Below are positions 25,170-34,176 of a stretch of DNA of 64,000 nucleotides, in pieces. How positions within the stretch are numbered: the stretch's first letter is position 1; each line of letters opens with the position of its first letter. Source of the DNA: Natranaeroarchaeum sp042663585. Its GTDB lineage: Archaea > Halobacteriota > Halobacteria > Halobacteriales > Natronoarchaeaceae. A program made the position numbers and the translations under genes. The DNA is taken from the NCBI RefSeq assembly GCF_042663585.1, contig NZ_JBHTAN010000006.1, positions 1,674,001 through 1,738,000 of the forward strand. Reading direction: 5' to 3'. The notes under the pieces are model-generated. The model worked only from the letters and a program-made list of their open reading frames with translations, was not told the DNA's origin and made no database searches.

Positions 25170-26195
25170 TCAATCGTTCCCTCCCGGCGAGGCTGTTGCT
25201 GTTCGGCCGTTCTCCCTGATCGCCTGTGCACCGTAGTAGAAGATCACGACGGTGACAAACGCCGAGGAGCCGAGGAGCAGAACGAAACTCACGGTATCGA
25301 GGATCGGTATCGAGAGCCAGGAGGCGAGTTCGCCAAAGGCGACCGCGACGCTCGCCAGCAACAGCATGATGCCGAAGTAGATAGTCACGTCGCTCTCGTC
25401 GACGTAGGCGGTCGACGCCGATCCGATCCGAGCACCGAGGGCACTCCCCGCCAGTAGCGCCGTGACGACACCGAGGTTAACGACGCCGTCTAGTCCGTAC
25501 GAGAAGGCACCGACGGCGCCCGACATCAGCGCACCGAAGAGGCTCGTCCCAACGGCCGCCGCCAGCGGGACGCCGATGAGGTAGTAGATTGCGGGCATCC
25601 GAATAAAGCCGCCGCCGACCCCGAGAAAGCCGGAGACGACGCCGACACCACCGCCAACGCCGGTGATCGTCCACATGGACGCTTTAGAGCCGTCAGTGAG
25701 TGTCACCATCGGCGGGATGTTGTAGGACTTGATCGTCTTGGCTATCTCGGGTATATCGTCGGGATCGGACTCCGCTTCGTCGTCGCCGTCGTCGTCCTGC
25801 TGGAGTGCACTCCGCACGAACAGCACGCCGATCGCGGCCAGCAACAGGATGTAGACGCTGCCCACGACCAGTTCCGCCTGTCCGAGCGCGTCTAGTGCCA
25901 GCACACCGTACTTGCCGATCTCGATCCCGACGGCGATACCCACGAACATCAGCGCTCCGAGTTTGTAGTCGACAGAGCCGACGTCGTGGTGTTTCATCGT
26001 CGCGATGACAGCCGTCCCGAAGACGAACGCCATCGAGCTACCGATCGCTACCGGCGCCGGATAGCCGAGGATCAGTAGTGCCGGCGTGACCAGAAACGAG
26101 CCGCCCATCCCGAAGAAACCGAAGAAGACCCCGACCATGAAGCCGAAGCCGACAAACAGGACCAGCAACTCGAGTCCGAGTCCGAGTACCTCCAT
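25170..26195 (-). CDS. Sulfite exporter TauE/SafE family protein
   Basis: A 341-residue membrane protein with about nine segments and the two homologous glycine-rich motifs of the family: GFFGMGGSFLVTPALLILG (about 26-44) and GFLGVGGGFIRMPAIYYLIG (about 188-207). A charged cytoplasmic loop (QQDDDGDDEAESDPDD) separates the halves. TauE/SafE members export sulfite, sulfoacetate or other small organic anions. The small DUF7512-like gene lies 3 bp upstream on the same strand. Its location near thiol-redox and sulfur-reduction genes suggests a sulfur anion as substrate. Confidence 0.88.
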   Translation of the reverse strand: MEVLGLGLELLVLFVGFGFMVGVFFGFFGMGGSFLVTPALLILGYPAPVAIGSSMAFVFGTAVIATMKHHDVGSVDYKLGALMFVGIAVGIEIGKYGVLALDALGQAELVVGSVYILLLAAIGVLFVRSALQQDDDGDDEAESDPDDIPEIAKTIKSYNIPPMVTLTDGSKASMWTITGVGGGVGVVSGFLGVGGGFIRMPAIYYLIGVPLAAAVGTSLFGALMSGAVGAFSYGLDGVVNLGVVTALLAGSALGARIGSASTAYVDESDVTIYFGIMLLLASVAVAFGELASWLSIPILDTVSFVLLLGSSAFVTVVIFYYGAQAIRENGRTATASPGGND

Positions 26196-26198
26196 AGG

Positions 26199-26348
26199 TT
26201 AGATTTGCTCTATAGTTTCGATTATCGCGGGAGCGAGTACGTCTTCGAGCGCTCCGTAGCCAGCATAGAACGCAACTGCCTCTGCCAGTACTACCCCGAT
26301 GAGTATCGCCGCCTGCACGTATTCGGGAAGTGTGATCACGTCGATCAT
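26199..26348 (-). CDS. DUF7512-like small membrane protein
   Basis: A 49-residue single-pass peptide, MIDVITLPEYVQAAILIGVV onwards, with the membrane segment at about 11-30 and a short amphipathic tail. The ATG at 26348 is preferred; the longer frame adds a charged stretch unlike the family. I recognise this as the kind of small protein (DUF7512) encoded directly upstream of TauE/SafE genes in haloarchaea. Only 3 bp separate them, so it may be a subunit or stabiliser of the exporter. Confidence 0.65.
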   Translation of the reverse strand: MIDVITLPEYVQAAILIGVVLAEAVAFYAGYGALEDVLAPAIIETIEQI

Positions 26349-26689
26349 ATCGTCCACCCCTGTGTTTCGCGTGTTCGGGTCATTCTCTTCAATACCCTCT
26401 ACTCGGAGGGAGTGTATAACGCTTGTGGGATATCCATACAATATTACAGCCAGCTATCCGACGCCTAACCAACGCATATATTTTGATAACGTATGCAAAT
26501 ATACAGCATAGCCCACCAGCACACTGGAGCCTGTCAGTCGAAACCGCGCGCCATAGGCGCGAACCAACACCCGTGTGTCCTGTTACCACGGGCCGATTAC
26601 CACACCCACGGGTCTCATTCGGCATCCCACAGGAACCACAATAATGGTTAAACCAAACAATATTATACCCGCCATCCGTATGACTGGGT
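26349..26689. promoter_or_regulatory. 341-bp AT-richer divergent promoter region
   Basis: No gene is seen. It separates the TauE/DUF7512 pair from the universal stress protein gene. It holds an AT-rich stretch around 26470-26515, a perfect hairpin CGCGCC-ATA-GGCGCG at 26547-26561, and a TATA box TATTATAC at 26661-26668 that is about 25 bp from the stress-protein ATG. No tRNA-like fold was found. Confidence 0.5.
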
Positions 26690-27535
26690 ATGAAAGCGGT
26701 ACTTGCGACGGACCTCTCTGCGGCGAGCGAGGCGACGATCGAGAGCGAGACCTGTCTGAACTGTCTCGGCCGGATCGGCGTCGAGGAGATGCATCTCGTA
26801 ACTGTCATCCCGGCGAACGTCCACGCGGGGATGCCCGGGATCGACTTTGAGAAACGGCGAAAGCGGGGCCTTGACCGCTATCGGAGCGTGATCGAGTCGG
26901 CCGGGTTCGACGTCGAAACCCACGTCGTGCGCGGGACGCCACACCGGCGGATCAACGGCGTCGCCGAGACCGTCGGCGCGGGCCTGACCATCGTCGGGTC
27001 GCGGGGGAAAAGCCCGCTCGAAAACCGCGTGATCGGCTCGACGGCCCGGAACCTCGCCCGCACGACCGTCGTCCCGCTGGTCGTCAACCGGATCGAACGC
27101 GCCGCGGACGACCCCGAAGTGCTCCGCGAACACCTCTTCCAGCGCATGCTGTTCGCGACGGACTTCTCCGCCAACGCCGAGCGCGCCTTCGAGTCGTTCT
27201 CGTACCTTCGCCACGCTACTCAGGAGGCGACGCTCGTCCACGTCGGGACGCCGAAAGACCCCGGACTCAGCGAGGGCGAGGATCCGGAAGCCGAACTCGC
27301 GGCGCTCGCCGAGCGCCTTGAAGACTGGGGAATCGAAACCCGAACCGACCTCAGACAGGGCGACCCCGCCGACGAGATTCTCGCCGCCGAAGACGAGTAT
27401 CGGCCGACGACGACGCTGCTTGGTTCGCGTGGCCATAGCCGCTTGCGCCGACTCCTGCTCGGGAGCGTCTCCGAGGACATCGTCGCTCGTGCGGACGGAA
27501 ACGTGATGCTCGTTCCGCCGGACCGCACCGCCTGA
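26690..27535 (+). CDS. Tandem-domain universal stress protein
   Basis: A 281-residue protein made of two UspA domains. The first starts MKAVLATDLSAASEATIES and ends with the nucleotide-binding motif VGSRGKSPLENRVIGSTARN (about 103-122). The second starts RMLFATDFSANAERAF (about 151) and ends LLGSRGHSRLRRLLLGSVSE (about 244-263). Both G-x2-G-x9-G-S/T ATP-binding patterns are intact. A leaderless start is supported by the TATA box 25 bp upstream. Role: stress response of unknown detail. Confidence 0.92.
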   Translation: MKAVLATDLSAASEATIESETCLNCLGRIGVEEMHLVTVIPANVHAGMPGIDFEKRRKRGLDRYRSVIESAGFDVETHVVRGTPHRRINGVAETVGAGLTIVGSRGKSPLENRVIGSTARNLARTTVVPLVVNRIERAADDPEVLREHLFQRMLFATDFSANAERAFESFSYLRHATQEATLVHVGTPKDPGLSEGEDPEAELAALAERLEDWGIETRTDLRQGDPADEILAAEDEYRPTTTLLGSRGHSRLRRLLLGSVSEDIVARADGNVMLVPPDRTA

Positions 27536-27607
27536 TCGGGACGTTTTTTCCGGAGTACAGCCGTAACGAGCGGTTTCTCCGTCCGGACCGACGACCCGCC
27601 CCAGGCG

Positions 27608-27615
27608 GTTATACT
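27608..27615 (+). promoter_or_regulatory. TATA box of the SDR gene
   Basis: GTTATACT centred about 30 bp before the ATG at 27641, fitting a leaderless or near-leaderless transcript. Confidence 0.5.
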
Positions 27616-27640
27616 GGGACCCGTCGTAGCTCCGAACACA

Positions 27641-28393
27641 ATGCTCGATTTCGATACCCAGGTAGCGATCGTAACGGGAGCAGGACGGGGAATCGGTGAA
27701 GCGACTGCTATGTTGCTCGCCGAGCAGGGCGCGAGCGTCGTAGTCACGGACGTCATCGACGAGCGCGAGACGGTCGGCGAGGCAATCGAGGAGAACGGAG
27801 GCACTGCGCTCGTGCGCGAACTGGACGTTACAGACTACGAGCAGGCAGAGGCTGTCGTTGAGGACACCCTCGACGAGTTCGGCCGGGTCGACGTGCTCGT
27901 TAACAACGCGGGGATCTTCCCGACGGCCGGGCTCGACGAGATGACGCCCGCAGACTGGCAGCAGGTGATCGATATCAACCTCACGGGGACGTTCAACTGT
28001 ACGAAAGCAGTCTTGCCGGTGATGCGCGATCAGGAGTACGGCCGGATCGTCAACGTCTCGTCGGCGGCCGGCGGCCGCGTTGGCTGGTCCGGCGACCTCT
28101 CACACTATGCCGCCAGCAAAGGGGGTGTCGTGGGCTTTACCAGAAGCGCTGCGATCGATCTGGGCCCGGACGGGATCACGATGAACGCCATCGTGCCCGG
28201 CATGATCGATACCGGTGCCGCAGAGCGCGTCTCGGCCGACGAGGAGATCGAAGCCGCCGTGAACATGACGCCGGTCGGCCGACAGGGCGACCCGGAAGAA
28301 CTGGCGAGTGCGATCACCTACCTCGCGTCGGAGCCGGCGGCGTTCATTACGGGCGCATCGCTGGTCGTCGACGGGGGGATCACCCTGGTCTGA
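27641..28393 (+). CDS. SDR family oxidoreductase
   Basis: A 250-residue classical short-chain dehydrogenase: the cofactor motif TGAGRGIGEATAMLL (about 12-26), VLVNNAGIFP (about 86), the catalytic Ser-Tyr-Lys in NVSSAAGG (about 137-144) and SHYAASKGG (about 153-161), and the C-terminal ITGASLVVDGGI. VTDVIDER after strand 2 has an acidic residue, which favours NAD over NADP. The fabG-like body does not reveal the substrate. It is single between the stress protein and osmC. Confidence 0.9.
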   Translation: MLDFDTQVAIVTGAGRGIGEATAMLLAEQGASVVVTDVIDERETVGEAIEENGGTALVRELDVTDYEQAEAVVEDTLDEFGRVDVLVNNAGIFPTAGLDEMTPADWQQVIDINLTGTFNCTKAVLPVMRDQEYGRIVNVSSAAGGRVGWSGDLSHYAASKGGVVGFTRSAAIDLGPDGITMNAIVPGMIDTGAAERVSADEEIEAAVNMTPVGRQGDPEELASAITYLASEPAAFITGASLVVDGGITLV

Positions 28394-28430
28394 GCGGTCG
28401 AACGGGACCAGCCCATCGGCCGTTGTCAGA

Positions 28431-28457
28431 ATTGTGTAATTCGGACAAGACTTAAGC
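28431..28457 (+). promoter_or_regulatory. osmC upstream element resembling the trxA/oxsR block
   Basis: ATTGTGTAA, 11 bases with GGACAAGA, then CTTAAGCC. Order and spacing parallel the blocks at 21425 and 23164 but several bases differ, so the match is weak. The CTTAAG is about 33 bp from the osmC ATG. Confidence 0.35.
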
Positions 28458-28485
28458 CACAGACGGTTGAACAACCAGTAGATCG

Positions 28486-28911
28486 ATGACAGACTCAAAC
28501 GAGCTATCCACGTACAAACTGACCGGCACACGAATGAGCCCAAAGCGGATCGAAGTAGACACCGGCGACGCCGAGTTCGTCGTCGGGAAGGACGTCAACC
28601 CCGTCGAGTACTTCCTCGGTTCGATCATCGGCTGTCTGAACTCGACCGGGACGATGGTCGCCCGGGACATGGATATCGACATCGAGGAGATGACCGTCGA
28701 ACTCGAAGGCGGCGTCGACTACTCAACCTATCGCGGCGAGGAATCCGACGCCCGCCCCGGCCTGCAAGATCTCGACGTCACGGTCTCTGTCGTCTCGGAT
28801 GCCGATCAGGCGACGCTCGACGAGTGGATGGCCGCGATCGAGGAGCGCTGTCCCATCACCGACAACGTCGTCAACGAGACGCCGATAGACGTCGCCGTCG
28901 AATCAGCCTGA
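28486..28911 (+). CDS. OsmC family peroxiredoxin-like protein
   Basis: A 141-residue OsmC/Ohr-fold protein. The conserved first Cys is in FLGSIIGCLNSTGTM (about 49) and the second in EERCPITDNV (about 123), separated by a helix as in organic-hydroperoxide reductases. NPVEYFLGSI is the characteristic start of the central helix. Expected to reduce organic hydroperoxides using thiol donors; the thioredoxin pair in this window could serve. It stands alone, with an upstream element that loosely resembles the trxA and oxsR promoters. Confidence 0.88.
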   Translation: MTDSNELSTYKLTGTRMSPKRIEVDTGDAEFVVGKDVNPVEYFLGSIIGCLNSTGTMVARDMDIDIEEMTVELEGGVDYSTYRGEESDARPGLQDLDVTVSVVSDADQATLDEWMAAIEERCPITDNVVNETPIDVAVESA

Positions 28912-29050
28912 TCGGGGGCTCGAAACCGCTGTGGCTCCTCTTCTCGCCGTCTACCAGCGCCGACGATACCGAACCGACGACTGTGTCCCGCGGGGAGAAC
29001 GACCAGAGGCAGCGCCGCGAGCGCATCGTCACTGCCCGCCGTCTGCAGGC

Positions 29051-30133
29051 TCAGTCACCGGCCCCAGTAGCCGACTGCTGTCGGTGATGGCGGCGCAAGA
29101 CACCGACTTTGTTGGCCACGGTTGCTGCCAGATCCCGAAACGCCGCCGCAGTCTCGCCGGTGTCCTGACGAACGATCGGTTCACCGGTATCTGAACCGGC
29201 CCGGATCGCCGGATCGAGCGGGAGCGAGCCGAGATATGGGACGTCGACCGCGTCGGCGAGTTCCCGACCGCCGTCGTCGCCGAAGATGTCGTGGGTGTCT
29301 CCGCAGTTCGGACAGGCGAATCCGCTCATGTTCTCGACCACGCCCAACACGTTGGCCTCGTACTCGGCGAACATCTCGACGCCGCGACGGGTATCGTCGA
29401 CAGCAACCGACTGGGGCGTCGTAACGACGACCGTTCCCGTGATGGGGAGATGCTGGAGCACGGTCAGTTGTACGTCGCCCGTCCCCGGCGGAAGGTCGAC
29501 GACGAGATAGTCGAGCGATCCCCACGAGACGTCGGTAAAGAGGTCGGTAAGCGTGTTCTGGGCGACCGGACCGCGCCAGACCACCGGATCGTCGTCGTCG
29601 ATCATCAGGCCGACGCTCATCAGTTCGAGTCCGTGGGCAGTCGGCGGTTCGATCCGGTCTTCACCGTCGACGGTCGTCGCCGTGGGATCCGTGTCGACGC
29701 CGAGCATCCGCGGGACGTTCGGCCCGTACACGTCCGCATCGAACAGTCCGACGTTCGCACCGCGGTCGGACAGTCCGGCCGCGATGTTGACCGCGACGGT
29801 ACTCTTGCCGACGCCGCCCTTTCCGGATGCGACGGCGATCACGTTTCTGACGCCCGGCAAGACCGACGACTCCGCCTCGTCGAAGAGGGGGACGTTGGCC
29901 GAGAGCGCTGCGTCGAGCCCTGCCTCGTCGACGACCGCTCGAATGCTGTCCGCGATGGCGGACTCGTCCGGCGCGTGCGGTGCGCCGAGTGCCAGTTCGA
30001 TGGACGCGGTTTCGTCCTCGATGGAGAGGTTTCTGAGGAGTCCAGCGCTGACGATGTCTGTGTCGAGCGCCGGATCTTCGACGGTTCGGAGGCGATCACG
30101 CAGGTCGGCTTCGGAGATATCAGTGGATGTCAT
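29051..30133 (-). CDS. mrp: Mrp/NBP35 family Fe-S carrier ATPase (ApbC)
   Basis: A 360-residue P-loop ATPase that carries Fe-S clusters. N-terminal about 90 residues are an MIP18/DUF59-type domain (RDRLRTVEDPALDTDIVSAG). Then the deviant Walker A VASGKGGVGKSTVAVNIAAG (about 105-124), DADVYGPN, and the C-terminal CPNCG (about 273-277), the family's CxxC cluster-binding pair. It is the last gene of the molybdoenzyme operon, 12 bp after torD. Placement there suggests a job in loading clusters onto the Mo/FeS subunits, although Mrp proteins are also general. Confidence 0.92.
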   Translation of the reverse strand: MTSTDISEADLRDRLRTVEDPALDTDIVSAGLLRNLSIEDETASIELALGAPHAPDESAIADSIRAVVDEAGLDAALSANVPLFDEAESSVLPGVRNVIAVASGKGGVGKSTVAVNIAAGLSDRGANVGLFDADVYGPNVPRMLGVDTDPTATTVDGEDRIEPPTAHGLELMSVGLMIDDDDPVVWRGPVAQNTLTDLFTDVSWGSLDYLVVDLPPGTGDVQLTVLQHLPITGTVVVTTPQSVAVDDTRRGVEMFAEYEANVLGVVENMSGFACPNCGDTHDIFGDDGGRELADAVDVPYLGSLPLDPAIRAGSDTGEPIVRQDTGETAAAFRDLAATVANKVGVLRRHHRQQSATGAGD

Positions 30134-30145
30134 TGAACTGTTGGA

Positions 30146-30925
30146 TTACGAGGGTGTTTCGGATGTCTGTCGGTCGGTCTGGACGCCCTCCTGGGCGTCC
30201 CACGCGGTGAACGTCCGGGCGAGACGAGTGATCGCGGCGAAGACGCCTTCGGCCGAGTCACGGGTCGCGACGGCCTCCTCGAACTGATCGAGCCACCCCA
30301 GTCGTGAGAGCGTCTGCTGCTGGAGTTCACGGACGGCGTCGAGGCTGGCGTCGTCGCGCTCATGCCCGTCCTCGACGAGCGTCGCTTCGCGCTCACAGAG
30401 CGCTCGCATGAACTCGAAGTAGGCGGAGAGGTGGTCCGGAATGTCGCCGCCACGCTCGGGCTGGAAGTCGACGGCTGCGTACAACTGCGCCATCTCGGCG
30501 GCCGGGTCGCCGAGGAGTTCACCCGCCTCGCCGGCGGTATGATGGCGTGAGTCGGACTCGAACTCCTCGCTCGGGTCGGTCGCGTGGGCCGACGCGAACG
30601 GGGGAACGTAGTGACTCCCCGGCACGACGAACAGGTTGTCGTAGCCGATGGCTAGCGAGTCGGCGTCGTGGTCGTTCCCGCGCAGGTCGGCCGTCTCGAT
30701 GTCGACCGGGAACACGTCGGCGACGGCCGCGAACGTCTCCTGTTCGAGCGCGGTCGCGGTCGTCTCCGTCTCGCCGTCGAACGTCGCGGCCAGCAGGCCG
30801 TACAGGCGAGCGCGTGCCGTCGCCATGGCGGGAGCGTCCGGGTCGTCAGCTACCGTCGAATCGTCGGCCGCCAGCGGTGACTCACTGCCGTCGTCGATAT
30901 CGGTGCTTTCGGGCATCCGAATCAC
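30146..30925 (-). CDS. TorD/DmsD family chaperone
   Basis: A 259-residue all-helical chaperone of Tat-exported molybdoenzymes. Recognisable parts are RARLYGLLAATFD near 38-50, SLAIGYDNLFVVPGSHYVPP (about 90-109) with the family's YxxLF-P pattern, and DHLSAYFEFMRALCERE. The N-terminus of about 30 residues is acidic and low complexity. Start: the GTG at 30925 overlaps the stop of the catalytic-subunit gene by 4 bp and has GGAG five bases upstream; the ATG at 30916 is an alternative. Expected to bind the Tat signal of the adjacent large subunit during cofactor insertion. Confidence 0.85.
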   Translation of the reverse strand: MIRMPESTDIDDGSESPLAADDSTVADDPDAPAMATARARLYGLLAATFDGETETTATALEQETFAAVADVFPVDIETADLRGNDHDADSLAIGYDNLFVVPGSHYVPPFASAHATDPSEEFESDSRHHTAGEAGELLGDPAAEMAQLYAAVDFQPERGGDIPDHLSAYFEFMRALCEREATLVEDGHERDDASLDAVRELQQQTLSRLGWLDQFEEAVATRDSAEGVFAAITRLARTFTAWDAQEGVQTDRQTSETPS

Positions 30926-33900
30926 CGCTGCTCCACTTCGACAAAGGCGTCGTACTGCGCGTTGCTCCCGCCCACGAGATCCGAGAGCCCGGTATCACCG
31001 AGTTCCTCGTCTAACGGCTGGAGATGGTTGATCGCGAAGCCGGCGTCACGGCCTTTCGCGTATCCGGCCTCCTCGACCATCGGTTCGTCGAACTGGTAGG
31101 AGCTGTGACCGTCGGCCTCTGCCGGCGACCGCGTTTCGCCGTCGACCGTTTCGGCCGTCGCCCCGTCACCGGTCCGACCCCAGCCCCACATCGCACCGAC
31201 AACGCCGGGCCGAATACCGCCCGTGACCATTGCCATTCCTTCGACAGTCTTGCGGCCGGCGTCGATGACGATATCGTCGCCGTTCTCGATGCCGCGCTCG
31301 TCGGCGTCCTGCGAGTTGATCCACAGCGGGTTCTCGGGACGCGTCTCGCGCAGCCACGGACTGTTCTGTGTCCGGTGCATTCCCTGTGTTCGCGGCTTCC
31401 AGTTGATCAACTGTAGCGGTCGATCGCTCTCCTCGTCGCCGCTGACGGCGGCCTGCACGTCACCGTTGTAGTGTTTCACGTCGTCGACTTTCGGTAGCGG
31501 ATCGAAGCGATCGCCGGTGAAGGAGTGTTTCCCCGTCGCCACGGCGTCGCTGTAGAAGTTCACCCGCGAACCGAGTTTGTACCGCATGTGCTCGCCGTCG
31601 TAGGCGTTCGTGTCGTCACGACGGCCGGCGTAGTCGTAGTCGTGGCCGTATTCCTCGAACGCACTGGCGTAGTCCTCGGTCGGTTCCTCGAACCGACCGC
31701 CGCGGTTCAACACGGTGACGACCTTCGCCCACTCCTCGTCGGTGACCGCCTGCTGCCAGCGCCCGAGGTCGAACGCCTCACCGAGGCCCTTCTCGTGGCT
31801 CTCACGGAACACCCGTCGTTCGTCCGGGGTGGCGTCCGAAACCGGGTCGCGGGAGTAGCCGATGTTGGCCGCCAGTTTGAGGTAGAAGTCCTCGGCCTGA
31901 TGGAGCGGCCACAGGTCGCCGTCGGCGTCCGGGATCGATTCCTCGCCGACGCCGGGCAGGTCAAGCTTCTTCCACATGTCGATGAGCACGTCCTCGAACG
32001 GCCGGGCGTCCGGGACGACCGAGATTGCGGGCTGGCTGATCTTCTCGTCGGCCAGTCGCTTGTTCGGGTAGGTTCCGAAGTTCTCCCAGCGTTCGAGATA
32101 CGTCGGCTCCGGCAGGATGTAATCGGCGTGCTTGCTGGTCTCGCCGATCACCGTATCCGAGGCGACGACCAGCGGGATGGTGTCGGTGTCCTGCAGGATC
32201 GGCGGGATCTGGTCGCCGCCGGCGACGGCCATCACGTGGTTGTTCGAGTACGGCCGGATGAACAGCGCGTTGATGCCGTATGGGTACTCGTCGGCCGCAC
32301 TGCCGTAGATTTCCTGGGTGGCCTGTGCCGGTGCCGCGGGGAACCAGGGCCGTTTAGCAGGGTAGCCGTCGTCACGGTCGAACAGCGTGGTGTCCTCGTA
32401 GTTGATACCGCCACGGGTCAGGGGGATACCCCACGGCGAGTAGCCGTCCGGCACCTGGCCCAGCTGGTACCGGCCGGACATCGTGTCGTAGCCGGCGTAG
32501 GGGGTGATCTGCCCGCCCTTCCAGTCGTAGTTGCCGATGAGATGCTGGAGCGTTGCGATGGCCCGCGTGTTGTGGAAGCCGTTCGTATGTTTCGCCGGGC
32601 CGCGGTAGGCCATAATGGCCGCCCGCTTCCCGTGGCTGGTGAACTCGTCAGCGACCTCCGCGACCCGTTCGGTCGACACGCCGGCCATCTCGGCGTACTC
32701 TTCGAGGGTGTGCTCGTAGACGCGGTCGCGGTACTGGCTCCAGACGCTCTCGACACTGGCACCGTTCACTGTCACATCCGCATCGAGCACGGCGGTCTCG
32801 ACTTCGCTGGCGGGCCTGGCTTCGCCGGACTCGGCGTCGACGACCACGAAGTCGTCGGCAGTCTCGGCATCGGCTGCCACGAGGCCGAGGTCGGCGGCAC
32901 TCGCCTTTGGGGCACCTTCCTCGTCGACGAGGATAAGATGGGTCGCGTCGCTCCAGGTCGGTTCGTTGTCGGACTGTGCGGCGCCCTCAGAGGGGTTTTG
33001 GAGGTAGGTCAGATCGTGGCGGTCGTGTTCGAGGATCCATCGGGCCATCCCGAGTGCCAGAGCGCCGTCGGCACCTGGCTCGACGGGAACCCAGGTATCG
33101 GCCTTCTCGGCTGTCTTCGAGAGCCGCGGATCGACCACGTCCATCCGTGTGCCGGCTTCGATGGCGTTCGTCAGTTTCGGGGCGAGCCACGTCGGTCCCT
33201 TGTTGGCGACCAGCGGGTTCGTCCCCCACACCAGAATATACTCGGCCTCTTCGATGTCGGGGTACTGGCGTTTCTTCTTGCTGTTGTACGACCGGACGTT
33301 GCCCATCACACTGGAGAACCCACAGGTCCCCGCGTGGTGGAAACTGTTGACCGAACCAAGACCCTGCTTCCAGAGTCGCTTGCGGATAAAGTTGCGCCGG
33401 AAGCCGCCCACATCGATGATCTGGTTGGCTTTCGGCCCGAGGTCGGGGTGGTCGGTGTCGATGAGGCTGTGGTCCCACTTCTCGTCGAAGTCGGCTTTCG
33501 CCATCTCGTCGTTCTTGACGGCCTCCCAGTCGCTCATGACCTCGTCTTGAGGGGCGTGTGACCACATCTCTCGTACTCCGGGGTGGCCGAGGTCGTCGTC
33601 GCCCTCGACGATCTCCTCGACGGCCTGCTCCCACGAGATCGTCTTCCACTCTCCGGAACCGCGCGGGCCGACGCGTTTCATCGGCTCGCGGACGCGGTAG
33701 CTGTCGAAGGCCGTCTGGATGCCGGCCTGTCCTTTCAGGCAGATCCGCCCGCCGGACAGCGACCACCGGTCTTCGTCGACATCGCCGCTCCCCTCGACGT
33801 CGCCCATCGCCACGTCCTCGGGGTCGCTTCCGTAGGGAACCTGCGAGAACGGCTGCGTGTTGAGGAACGAGTACGGGTTCCCGGCAAGCTTCCGGACCAG

Positions 33901-34176
33901 TGAACTGTACTCGCCGGTGCCGCTCCCGTCCGCGAGTTGCACCTTGATCGGACAGAACGTGTTACACTGGCCGCAGGTCGTATGGATCACGTCGCTCGCA
34001 CCGTACTCGCCGTACTCGTCGCCGACGTAGTGGTGCTCGTCGTCCGTCCACAGGTCATCTATATCTACGTTCACCGCAGCGTTGCTGGCTGCTGCGACGA
34101 GGCCGATACTCCCGGCTGCCTTGAAGAAGTCACGCCGTGAAACCTGGGCGCGGTCTTCCGAATCGTTGGTACTCAT
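30922..34176 (-). CDS. Mo-bis-PGD oxidoreductase catalytic subunit, Psr/Phs/Ttr-like
   Basis: A 1084-residue Tat-exported molybdopterin enzyme. Tat motif SRRDFFKAAGSIG at 13-25; a [4Fe-4S] site from Cys68, Cys71, Cys75 and Cys146 (CGQC, FC, RICLKG); bis-MGD regions such as WGTNPLVANKGP and GRYQLGQVPDGYSP; and a C-terminal molydopterin-dinucleotide-binding barrel (about 945-1060). The probable Mo ligand is Cys285 in FHHAGTCGFSS, not the Ser of DMSO/TMAO reductases, so a polysulfide, thiosulfate or tetrathionate (or arsenate-type) reductase is favoured. It overlaps the NrfD gene by 4 bp. A low-similarity acidic insert lies near 430-480. The substrate remains inferred. Confidence 0.88.
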   Translation of the reverse strand: MSTNDSEDRAQVSRRDFFKAAGSIGLVAAASNAAVNVDIDDLWTDDEHHYVGDEYGEYGASDVIHTTCGQCNTFCPIKVQLADGSGTGEYSSLVRKLAGNPYSFLNTQPFSQVPYGSDPEDVAMGDVEGSGDVDEDRWSLSGGRICLKGQAGIQTAFDSYRVREPMKRVGPRGSGEWKTISWEQAVEEIVEGDDDLGHPGVREMWSHAPQDEVMSDWEAVKNDEMAKADFDEKWDHSLIDTDHPDLGPKANQIIDVGGFRRNFIRKRLWKQGLGSVNSFHHAGTCGFSSVMGNVRSYNSKKKRQYPDIEEAEYILVWGTNPLVANKGPTWLAPKLTNAIEAGTRMDVVDPRLSKTAEKADTWVPVEPGADGALALGMARWILEHDRHDLTYLQNPSEGAAQSDNEPTWSDATHLILVDEEGAPKASAADLGLVAADAETADDFVVVDAESGEARPASEVETAVLDADVTVNGASVESVWSQYRDRVYEHTLEEYAEMAGVSTERVAEVADEFTSHGKRAAIMAYRGPAKHTNGFHNTRAIATLQHLIGNYDWKGGQITPYAGYDTMSGRYQLGQVPDGYSPWGIPLTRGGINYEDTTLFDRDDGYPAKRPWFPAAPAQATQEIYGSAADEYPYGINALFIRPYSNNHVMAVAGGDQIPPILQDTDTIPLVVASDTVIGETSKHADYILPEPTYLERWENFGTYPNKRLADEKISQPAISVVPDARPFEDVLIDMWKKLDLPGVGEESIPDADGDLWPLHQAEDFYLKLAANIGYSRDPVSDATPDERRVFRESHEKGLGEAFDLGRWQQAVTDEEWAKVVTVLNRGGRFEEPTEDYASAFEEYGHDYDYAGRRDDTNAYDGEHMRYKLGSRVNFYSDAVATGKHSFTGDRFDPLPKVDDVKHYNGDVQAAVSGDEESDRPLQLINWKPRTQGMHRTQNSPWLRETRPENPLWINSQDADERGIENGDDIVIDAGRKTVEGMAMVTGGIRPGVVGAMWGWGRTGDGATAETVDGETRSPAEADGHSSYQFDEPMVEEAGYAKGRDAGFAINHLQPLDEELGDTGLSDLVGGSNAQYDAFVEVEQR

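Noticed and set aside
31525..33561. A 678-codon plus-strand frame inside the molybdoenzyme catalytic subunit
   Set aside because: Antisense shadow of a clearly homologous gene, with no promoter, ribosome-binding site or recognisable domain.
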